Shown one piece after another: positions 47,865 through 57,732 of a DNA stretch of 64,000 nucleotides (the stretch's first letter is position 1; the number at the start of each line of letters is the position of its first letter). The position numbers and the translations under genes are program-made. This DNA is from Hydra vulgaris. Its lineage: Eukaryota > Cnidaria > Hydrozoa > Anthoathecata > Hydridae. The stretch is taken from contig NC_088933.1 in NCBI RefSeq assembly GCF_038396675.1, positions 35,760,001 to 35,824,000 of the forward strand, in the 5' to 3' direction. The notes below the pieces were generated by a model that worked only from the letters and a program-made list of their open reading frames with translations, was not told where the DNA came from and ran no database searches.

Positions 47865-49545
47865 AAAGCAACCCGTAATACGGGTTACGGTCGGTCTGTT
47901 AATTTAAAGTGGCTGTTTTCCACAATTTAAAGTTGCGATACCTTATCTAATACCCTGTAAGAAAAACTCTTTCAAATTAAAAAATTAAACTATCTGTAAA
48001 ATTAAAATAAATTAATTTACCAATTATTTAACGTTATTTGAGTAATTTACAACTGACATAGGTCATATCAGGTGCATGGCCGAACCATTTTCCTAGACAT
48101 TACTAAGTTCAATACAATACGTTTTTAGTTACTGACACAAAATAATAACACTTCATCATGCCTTAAATTGACGAAAGATTAAAGCTAAATTCTTGTTATA
48201 TTTTTTATAACATGAACTTTAATTAATAAGATTAATATGAAGTGAAGTAATTTGTTTATGAGTTATTAATTTTTTGGTATCCCCTTGATGTTTCTTTAAA
48301 AAAGGAAATTGTCTTAAAAACGATAAATGCACACAACTAAATAAATTTATTATAAATAACTAAGCAATTGAGTACAAATACGTTTCAAACAAACAAAAGT
48401 CGATTTACAATCAAACATGTGTATTAGGGTCAAGCGATTTTTATAGCAAAAAAAAAAAAAGTTTATAAACCAATATTACTGAGACACGAATCAATGTCTA
48501 TTAATTATAAGATAAAAGTAAAAAAATATTTTTTGATTTTGATGAGATCTTGAGGGTCCTCTTTGGAATTTAAATACTTGACAGGTCCTAATATTTTTGA
48601 ATTTTTTTTTCTAAACCATATCAACCTTGGACTCAAAAAAAGCAGAAAAAAATGCTTGTTCATAAATAATAATTTTATAAGAAAAATTTTTTAGTAAAAA
48701 AAATACTTGCAAAAATATACCTTAAGACCCCCGTTTTGTTGAGGACGGGGGTTTTTGATGAAAAAAACAACTCTACTTTTTTAATTTTAATTTTTTATTA
48801 AAAACAAATATTATTTTCAAAATCAGTATATTATTTTGCTTCTTTTAAGTATCAAGTTAATATAGTTTGGAAAAAAAAATTTAAACAATATTAGGACCCA
48901 TCAAAAATTTAGAATCCAAAGAGGAACCTCAAGAACTCATCTAAACTATAAAAAAAAAGAGTAAAGTTCTTTTTTCACTAAAAGATATTGATTTGCTCAG
49001 GCAAGTCAAATTTCAAAAATTTTCAAAATCGCTCTACCCTAATGTGTATTACAAATTGTAAAAAATATGTAAACTTTGATCTTTTATATTGCATTAATGC
49101 GTCATATGACAAACCTAAAATAAAAATTGTATCAGATAAGTAGACATAGAAGAAAAACAAAACAAAACAAAAAAAACAACTGGAATACAATTTACCTGCT
49201 TTTCGGTAGCCTGTTGTCATACTTAAACTGCTGTCATGATGCAACTTGTCGGTGTTGTTTTATGACGTTATTTCACGTTGGCTTTTAGTAAACTTTAGTT
49301 ATATTTAAAAGACATTACAATAGATTTAAAATATTTTAATTAAAAAGAAAAAAAATGTTTCAAGGAGCCAAACTAAAAATATTAAAGATAAAAAATCAAA
49401 TAGATATAAGTAAATTGCATTTATATAGCTAAATAGTCTTGGCTTATAGTAAATTTTAAAAGCAGTGTTTTCAATAAATTAAACTACCAATTAATTATTT
49501 TTAACAAATAGAATGTAGCATCCTATTATGATGATTGGGTAGTAA
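47865..49545 (-). repeat. Unknown ~1.06-kb repeat, copy 2 (inverted, with MITE)
   Basis: Reverse-complement copy of 30985-32045, lengthened by the 619-bp hairpin MITE at 48424-49042. Its inner end (GCAACCCGTAATACGGGTTA) abuts the TTGGCGC array, whereas the end of copy 1 abuts a pogo gene. The two are therefore independent insertions of one element rather than one inverted duplication. Confidence 0.8.
48424..49042. mobile_element. 619-bp hairpin MITE with 6-bp target duplication
   Basis: Ends TTAGGGTCAAGCGATTTT and (inverted) TTAGGGTAGAGCGATTTT. Flanks TGTGTA at 48418-48423 and 49043-49048. The empty site is visible in copy 1 of the host repeat (31502-31507, inverse strand). The interior is largely self-complementary, e.g. 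GATCTTGAGGGTCCTCTTTG pairs with GAGGAACCTCAAGAACTC, with a GACCCCCGTTTTGTTGAGGA hairpin near the centre. No coding capacity. Confidence 0.9.
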
Positions 49546-49740
49546 ATCAATTTAACTATATTTAAGTTTAATGGGTGAAAAGCAAATAAAATTTCAATTA
49601 AAAAAGACGAAAACAAACCAAATACAAACAATAGTATATTATAAAAAATAAAAATTTACAAATTAAAAGAAATAAAAAAAAGTCACTGAAGAAAAAACGG
49701 CAACAAAAAAGTTATAAATATCTTCACTGATAGAAGACAT

Positions 49741-52700
49741 TTACAACCTTTTGGTTGCTGTTTTTTCTTCGGTGTCTCCATTTAAGGGATGGCTCCATTT
49801 AAGGGATGGCTCATCCATACCGCCATTACTTTGCCACTTATTGAAGGACCTCTCGGAGAGAGGCCCTGGGTGTTGGGAGCGATATCTTTTGTATTCCTCA
49901 AATGTTAACGACTCTAAAATTACAAATAAAAGGATATAAAATTTAAAAATATTTACAATTTTTTTTAATCAAAATATAAAGCATAACCTCACCATTTTCA
50001 CATGATGAAGAGGATGCTAAAAATAAATTAAAAAAAAGTAAATTAAAAAAAGTTAAACTTGTGAGAAATTTAATTTTAATAAAAATATGAGTAAAATGCA
50101 AACAGTCTAACAATGTCATATTTATATTAAATAATTCTTTCACTTATTGCACATATTTCTCCGTAAAAAATATATAAAATTTAAAACACAGCCCTACCAG
50201 TTATGCTTCTACCAGACACAAAAGACAAAAAATATACCTCAGAATAATTGATAGAATTATATTTACATATAAATAGATATTTAACTATAATTTTTTTTAC
50301 CTACTTCCCTCATTTCTTCCATGAAGTTGTCTAAAGTAAAAAAAAAAGATAACTGAAGCTAAAACTAATTAAAACTAAACTAAAATTAACTATAAAGTAA
50401 ACAAAAACTAAAAAAAACTTTAAATTTTAATATCTATACCTCAGAAGACAAAGGTCAGTTATCCAGTTTTTAGTGAAAATGAGTTATGTATGAGACCTTT
50501 TTAATTTTTTCAGTATCTACATAGGTATAAAGACTGTTTTCCTGCAACAATTTGAAAAAAAGTTGGGTCAATATAAAGGGTCTGGTGTCCCCACAATGTT
50601 CAAAGGAAAAACGTCTGTAGTTCAGAAATGACTTTTCACTTTTTTTATTTTTAAATTATATTTTATGTGCCTCAAGACAAATTTAATAAGACAAATTAAA
50701 TAAAACATAAATTTAACCATCAAGAATAACAAAAGCCAATAAAGACTAATTATTTTACTATTTACTCTCTCCTGGACAATTTCTAAAATGTGACAACTGA
50801 CTTGGACTACTGAGTGTACAGATATAAATGCTTTATTTAACTATACTAATCACATAATTTATACTTAGTTTTTTTTCCAACCCTCCTAAAAGAAAAAAGA
50901 AAATAAAGCTTTAGTACTTGAAGTTTTAAAATTCCAGTTACAGTTCAAATAAACAAATTCCTAATAACAATTATTTTAATAGCAAAAACACTGACTTATT
51001 TCAGTCTTTAATTCTGTGTCTAAACAATAAAAGCACTGAAATGTATAGACGTTAAAATATCTAGTTAACTTTTTAAAAATAAATTCACTAAACTAATGTA
51101 ACTAATACCTTTATTAGCTCTCTCTTGATCAACTAAAGAAATAAATTTTAATTAAACTAACTTGAGGTAAAATAATAATAAGTTGTCTTACTGAGAATTT
51201 TAAATTTCTTCTCTATTGACAATATAATTTTAAGTATTACCTTAGTTAAGCCCAAGAACTATCAGTTCTTGGGCTTATTGTATAAAAATATAAAAACCTA
51301 CTGTTTTACTTTTAAGTCAACAACAATATTTTAAAAAACGTTTTAGTTACTTTATAAAAAAATGAAAATCCTTTTAAACATACTACCTCTCTCTTCATTG
51401 TTGTCAACTAAACAGAAAAACAAACAAACAGCTGATAGTAAATTTTCCATTTGGTAGTAGATTATTAAATAGACTAAATAGATCAAAGATCTATAATCTG
51501 CTCTAACAGTCTACAAGATTATCATTAAACTATAACTATTTTCGACAACTTGGTGTAATTAAACATTGATATATATTTTAAATGACAAAAATTATTAAAA
51601 TACATTATATAAACATAGAAAAAAGGTAGTGATAGTGGATTTAATCCAAAAATAGAAAAAACCTTTAGAAAAAAGCTTACTGCTTTTAAATCTACAAAAA
51701 TTTCTAACTTACATTTTTTTATCTACATTTATCTATAATAAAATTTGAATTAATGAATTACCATTATTTAAAGTTGATCCAGAAGCAACTAAAATAAATT
51801 ATCAATTAAAAAGTTTATTTATATAATCTTGACGATAATGTTGAAATAAACAATATTTATTGCTTAAAAAGTTAAGTAAAAAATGTAATTCAAGTATATT
51901 AAAATAAATGTACTAAGTTACCTGTTGTGGCTGGTGCAACTGAAGTTATAACTAAATAAAAAAATATTAAATAAAAAAGCTATTTTATCTATCTTATCTA
52001 TTTTATCCTGATGATTATGTATAAATAAACAATATTTATTGATTCTTTTTAAAATAAATTAAAAAACATTACTATTTGCTGTAAAATAAAAAAAAAGACA
52101 TTACTACCACTTGCACTAACTGATGATGCTACCACACCTAAATGCCAAAATTTATTAAAATATATAAAACATATTCAATGCTTTAAAAGAATATTCAAAA
52201 GAAGTTTTTAAATCTACAAAATCTAAGTCCTTACTGAGTTCGACCTGTCTGTCTAAAAATAAAAATTGAGATAAAATTATACAATAAAATTACAATACAA
52301 TAAAATTGCTAATATTACATATGTACATTTGTACATTGATACAATAAAATTGCTAATATTACATTTGTACTCAAATAAAATCTAAATGATAAAACTTACT
52401 TAAGTCGCTGTCAGCTAGCCTGTCCAAAAAAAATTTGTATTCATTAATCCTAATCTATAATCTATAAATAAACTTACTAATATAAACCATAAATAAACTC
52501 GAACTAATATAAACTATAAATAAACTACTATACACTATATCATTACTAAAAAGGCCTTCAGCTCCTTCTAACTGATCTAAAAAAATGAAACAATACTTGC
52601 TTAAAATGATCTAAAAACACTGAAGACAAAACTGAAACACTTTACTAAAAAAGAAACATTGTACTAAAAAAATTTTTTTACTAGTCATTTTAGTTTTAAC

Positions 52701-53190
52701 TTCTTCTAAAAAAAAACAACAGAAAAATAAAAACAACGAATAACAAGCAAATTTTAGTTTTTAAACAATGAACAACATCAGTTCCACTTGAAACTAAAAA
52801 TTTATCAGCTCTGATCGGCTGGAAGACCTTGCTTGAAAGACCGCATGGAGTAAAGAAACGCTTTTAGAAAAGCCTTGAAAGTTCTTTATTAAAAAAGAAA
52901 GTGAAACGACACTAACACTATTGAATTACAGTATTCATATTTAGAAGATTAGATAAATTACAGCATTCATGTTTAGATTGTACTACAAAAACTATTTTAC
53001 CAGACATTTTATTTCTAACTTCTTCTAAAAAATGAAAACAGGCTATAAAAATTAGAATAATAAAAACAACCAACAACAAACAAACGATTATTTAAATTTT
53101 TGTTTTAAACAATGAACAACATCAACTCTTCTTGAGAATAAAAGTACATCATCTCAAATTAGCAAGCTGACTTAACTTGAAAGACCGCAT
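49741..53190 (-). CDS. Micro-exon gene, ~15 phase-1 exons, unknown protein
   Basis: Minus-strand exons (5' to 3'): 53190-53172 (ATG) with alternative 52846-52828 (ATG); 53024-53001 and 52705-52682 (EVRNKMS, EVKTKMT); 52576-52547 (QLEGAEGLF); 52414-52400 (DSDL); 52252-52235 (RQVEL); 52137-52108 (VVASSVSAS); 51951-51922 (ITSVAPATT); 51788-51762 (ASGSTLNN); 51407-51387 (DNNEER); 51212-51192 (KKFKIL); 51132-51109 (DQERANK); 51019-50996 (TELKTEI); 50885-50865 (GLEKKL); 50782-50759 (IVQERVN); 50330-50301 (NFMEEMREV); 50016-49993 (SSSSCEN); 49913-49741 (SLTFEEYKRYRSQHPGPLSE..., stop). Each is bounded by AG and GT, starts with two bases and ends with one base of a split codon, and is open. The exons from KKFKIL to MREV together look like a coiled coil. 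No signal peptide or known domain was seen. Not recognised. Confidence 0.75.
51247..51277. repeat. Perfect 14-bp hairpin in a micro-exon gene intron
   Basis: TAAGCCCAAGAACT, loop ATC, AGTTCTTGGGCTTA. It lies between the exons at 51192-51212 and 51387-51407. It could shape the intron RNA and help splicing; that is inference. Confidence 0.8.
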
Positions 53191-53345
53191 GGAAAATATA
53201 ACCGCGCATAAAAAAGTCTAGAAACTTCTTAAAAACTAAGAAATAGTGAATTTTACAGAATACAGAACCGTAAATAACAATACGAACAATAGGCAAAACA
53301 TTAGGCGTAACTATGCGCACTATTCATTACCGTATTAATACATAG

Positions 53346-53480
53346 ATTATATCGCGCCAATGTTGCAATATCAACATTTTGCCCATATTGGCAAATATTT
53401 ATTTAACAATATTGTCAAAATGTTGACATTGCAATATTGGCGCGATAAAGTTTACAATATTGCGCCAACATTGTTTGCTA
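53346..53480. repeat. Palindromic array, TTGGCGCAATATT type (copy 2)
   Basis: CGCGCCAATGTTGCAATATC, GCCCATATTGGCAAATATT, CAATATTGGCGCGATAAAG and ACAATATTGCGCCAACATTG follow one another. The right edge is TTTGCTACTTGGG at 53473-53485. It lies just upstream of the micro-exon gene start, so it could overlap its promoter. Confidence 0.75.
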
Positions 53481-53484
53481 CTTG

Positions 53485-53520
53485 GGTGTGTATATATGTA
53501 TATATATATGTGTGTGTGTA

Positions 53521-53563
<43 letters not shown>

Positions 53564-53566
53564 GTA

Positions 53567-53665
<99 letters not shown>

Positions 53666-53666
53666 G

Positions 53667-53697
<31 letters not shown>

Positions 53698-53738
53698 GTA
53701 TATATATGTATATACATATATATATATATATATGTATA

Positions 53739-53826
<88 letters not shown>

Positions 53827-53836
53827 TATATATTTG
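53485..53836. repeat. TA/TATG/TG microsatellite block
   Basis: About 350 bp of TATATG and TA repeats with a short TGTGTG run. All long frames here on both strands are artefacts. Confidence 0.95.
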
Positions 53837-54204
53837 GTTTAACCCCCCATATAGCAAAAATGTTTCCACTAACATAGGAATAGTGTTTTTTAAATTTGTC
53901 GATAAGCATATCCCGCACTCTAATAAATGACATAAAATTTTTAATCGAAATACAATTGAAGAAAGCTACATTTGCACAAAAAATATGGAAAGAATTATTA
54001 AAGGTCACAATAAAGCTTTGTTAAACAAAAAAGAAATCCTAAATGAATAAACTACAGAAAATTGAAATTGTAAATTAAAAAACAATTGTCCAATGAGTAG
54101 AAGTTGTTTATCAAGTAATGTGGTATATAAATATGTTAAATGACAAAATTTTTTTTTTACTAATTTGTAATTTTTTTTTACTAATTTGATTTTTTACTGA
54201 TTTG

Positions 54205-54282
54205 TAATTGCTCTGTTCTTTTGAGAACATTGAGCACTCTACTTTGTAGATTACATTTAAAGTTGTTTAAATAAATAAATAA

Positions 54283-54373
<91 letters not shown>
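54205..54373. repeat. Short dispersed repeat copy 2, then (TA)n
   Basis: 54205-54275 (GCTCTGTTCTTTTGAGAACA...AGTTGTTTAAATAAAT) matches 42695-42762. A (TA)n tract follows and reaches the TA target of the mariner element at 54374. The 53840-54200 stretch before it is featureless AT-rich DNA. Confidence 0.7.
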
Positions 54374-54376
<3 letters not shown>

Positions 54377-55678
54377 GGTGTTCGGGATAAATTTGACATA
54401 TTTATAATTGATTGTATTTCTTGTAGATTAGAAGTGTTAATACACACTACAGGTCATTTAAAAGTTTGAACCCTTCTTCATTCATATACGAGATGTCAGA
54501 AAGGATGGATGACTGGAAACCACCTGAATCATTGAAGAGAATAACTTGCATCATGATGATTCGTGCCCGCCATCAAAATAAGGGTATTACGACTGCTACC
54601 CAATGCTCCCTGAACACAGTAAAAACAATCAGGTATGAACTAGAGACTTGCAATGGTGACTACGAGGATGTAATAAGAAGAAAGATCCCTAGCAGTAGAT
54701 CTGATTGCGTTCGTACAGCAGAGTTCCTCGCAAGTCTGCAGGAACAGGTGTTGAAGAACCCTGGAATTGGAATTCGGGCTTTGTCACGTGAAATGAATGT
54801 TGCATCCTCTACTATGAAGCTTGCACTCAATGAAGACCTTCGCTACTACTCATACAAGCGCCACAAAGGTCAGCTACTCACAGAAAAGGCCCGTGAAAAA
54901 TGTTTGATAAACGCGAAGAAACTTCTAAACAAAGTGAAACATCCTGTAGAACCACAAACAATCTGGTTTTTTTCCAATGAGAAAAACTTTTGCCAGGATC
55001 AAAAACACAACACGCACAATAACAGGTGGCTTGCATGCAGTACGAAGGACATTCCTCGTGTAATGCAGACGAAATTTCCCCAAACTGTGATGGTTTTTGG
55101 ATGTGTATCCTCTGAAGGCGATGCGATGGCTTCGCATTTTTTCCAAGAGGGCCTCAGGTTGACTTCAGATGGCTACGTGGAGTTGCTGAACACTGTAGTC
55201 AAGCCCTGGATAACAAGGGTAGCCAATTGTAGGCCGTATGTATGGCAGCAGGATTCGGCCCCTTGCCATACATCTGTGAAAAGTGAAAAATGGTTGTCTG
55301 AAAATTTCTACGACTTCACCAGTCCAAATGTTTGGCCTCCAAACTCCCCAGACCTTAACCCCATGGATTGTTTTGTATGGGGGGCAGTTGAAAAAGACAC
55401 CAATCGCACTTCCAGTAATACAAAAGCCCAGTTAGTGGATAAAATTAAAACAGTTTTTGAGGCCCTTCCCAGGGAGACTGTAGCATTAGCTTGTTCGAAA
55501 TTCTGAAGCAGGATTGAAGCAGTGATCGATGCTAATGGTGGTTATTTTGAGTGAATTTTGTTCATAGTATTGAAATTTACTATGCCTGTAATTTGTTTGT
55601 CAACTCATTAAATTTAATAGATACAATGAAGATTTTTCTTTTTCTTCCGAAACTGTCAAATTTATCCCGAACACCCTG
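54374..55678 (+). mobile_element. mariner-type element (DD37D spacing), 1,305 bp
   Basis: Terminal inverted repeats CAGGGTGTTCGGGATAAATT, identical at both ends over at least 24 bp, flanked by TA (54372-54373 and 55679-55680). Carries one almost full-length transposase. Identical ends suggest a recent insertion. Confidence 0.95.
54493..55554 (+). pseudogene. mariner-type transposase, catalytic Asp to Asn, late stop
   Basis: ATG at 54493 (MSERMDDWKPPESLKRITC) begins a 353-codon frame. HTH parts NKGITTATQCSLNTVKTIRY and NPGIGIRALSREMNVASSTM. First catalytic block WFFSNEKNFCQDQ: relatives have FSDEKNF, so the first Asp is Asn. Second block YVWQQDSAPCHTS and third block PPNSPDLNPMDCFVWG have 37 residues between the Asp residues (DD37D). 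A TGA at 55504-55506 follows ALACSKF and removes the last 16 residues (SRIEAVIDANGGYFE). Otherwise uninterrupted. Catalysis is expected to be lost, but DNA binding may remain. Confidence 0.93.
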
Positions 55679-55679
<1 letters not shown>

Positions 55680-55712
<33 letters not shown>

Positions 55713-55728
55713 TGTATGTATGTATGTA
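55680..55728. repeat. (TATG)n microsatellite
   Basis: Twelve or so TATG/TGTA units start at the right TA target of the mariner element. The 55730-56030 stretch after it is noncoding. Confidence 0.95.
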
Positions 55729-57587
55729 TACACCCTGCTGTTAAATGCTGTATGTTTTGTATGTATATTTCATCATTAGATATACATTTAACATGAAATT
55801 TTTTTTTTCTTATTTATTGCTAAAAAATACTCAATATTTTTAGTCTGATCTAGAATTTGAAATAGTAATCAATTTAAAATAGCATCATTCAGAGTTAACT
55901 TGGAGATTGAAACTTTTCAAATTGCATATACTGAATATCTTTTGAATGAACATTATTCATAAGGTTTTATTCAAAGGTTATGTAGTCATATATATGTATA
56001 TATGTATAAAGGCTCTTTATATAAAAATATACACTGTCCTCCAAAACATTAGCAACCACATAAAAAATGCTTTTTTTCTACTTTAAATACTAATCACAAC
56101 AATTTTATATTTTTAATTACGCTTTGAATACAAAAAAATGCTTAATATTACATATAAGAAAAAATTATTCTAAAAGGTATTTAAACGCAAAAAGTGTCCC
56201 TCTGAAACATTAGCAACTTTTTATAATTACTCGCAAAAACTAACAGAAAATCAGCAGCACAAGTGTGGAAGTAATGCCCAAAGGAAATGTTGTGTTATAA
56301 TTATTAGTACTTAACCAATGAGAATCAACTAATTGTTAATTTATGTCCAGAAATGAATATGGAGTGTTGCAATTATTACAATATTAATTTAAGATCACGT
56401 ATATATGCTGTTTTGGATTATAATGGCAGAAAACAAGTACAATTTAGCTTATTGAGAACGTATTGTAAAAGATTACAAGAAAGGAGTCAAACAAAAAGAA
56501 ATACTCCATTAACAAGTCAATTGTATGTCGAATAATCAAACGATTTAATAAAGGCAGTCTTTTAGAAACGGTATATAAGGGCGGAAGACCACTCAAAACA
56601 TGTCGTTTCACCGATCGAAAAATTATTCGTCATGTTAAAAAAAATCCTTTTGACAGCGCTAATGATACTGTAAAAAAACTGAAACTTTCCTTGTCTCAAA
56701 ATACAGTTTGTAGACGGTTACAACTTTCAGGACTTTTAGATCCTACGGTTTAGATCTTACGGTAAGCTTTAGAGCAGCCAAAAAACCTTGCATTTCTCAG
56801 AAGAATAAAAAAGCTAGAATTGAGTTTGCGAATTTTCATAGAGACTGGACTATAAATGATTGGAATAGAGAACTCTGGAGCGATAAATCAAAGTACAATT
56901 TGAAAGGTCCTGATGGAAATTTAAAGGTACGTAAGACCTAAAGATAGGGGAGAGTGGTACTGAATGGACCTTGTACTGAATGGACAATTTCAAAAATAAA
57001 AACTTAACAAGCGGTGAATTGCTTTTTTTTCATTGCATACAGATTTTTTATACTTTAAGTCTCTTTAGTATTTTTTGTTTAACTTTATTCGTAATAATGC
57101 ATTTATATTTTTATTATGTATTTTTTTAACACAAAAATAATTTTTTTATCTTTTCAATTTATTTCAACTTACACTAAATTTTTAAAGGAAAAGTTAACTA
57201 TGATTAATAATAATGTTGTAGATATGTATTTTTTACTTTGTATAACATTTGAATGAAGGTTATATAATTTACTGATTGCTTTAATTATATGGGTAGCATG
57301 TGCATTTTGATTAGTGTACTGGATGAACCACCATTGATTGTACTGAATGGACCGGTTCATTTTTCTGTTAGAGTATTTATCGCGCTTCAGTATGTTGTAA
57401 TAAAAAATTATTTGTAGCTTCTACAATAATATAAAAAATAAAGCAATAAAAACAATAATAAATATTTATGCTTAGTTTAATTGCAAATGTTTGAATTGCA
57501 ATAATTAAATATCGTAAATTACTTGTTCTATTTAAATCACTAAAGTTTGTTGATCATCATATACAAATTAATCTACATTCAAACATG

Positions 57588-57589
<2 letters not shown>

Positions 57590-57669
<80 letters not shown>
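57590..57669. repeat. (TA)n microsatellite
   Basis: Lies in the 5' region of the nested pogo element, upstream of its transposase. Confidence 0.95.
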
Positions 57670-57672
<3 letters not shown>

Positions 57673-57732
57673 GCACTGATGATTTTTTTTATAATATGGT
57701 TAAAAGCAAGTTTTGGTCATTTCAGAACGATT

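Noticed and set aside
48424..48430. TTAGGGT as telomere repeat remnant
   Set aside because: It occurs once at each end of a MITE in inverted orientation with a target duplication, not as a tandem array.
50190..50240. Another possible micro-exon near TACCAGACACAAAAG
   Set aside because: The segment between candidate AG and GT is 25 or 40 nt, does not keep phase 1-1 and includes a stop in the expected frame.
51466..51515. Possible micro-exon after CTGTTAG
   Set aside because: The expected phase meets a TGA, and the alternative acceptor gives 16 nt.
51680..51735. Possible micro-exons near GTAGATAAAAAAAT
   Set aside because: 10-, 20- or 23-nt lengths break the phase rule; it looks like a decayed duplicate of an exon-intron border.
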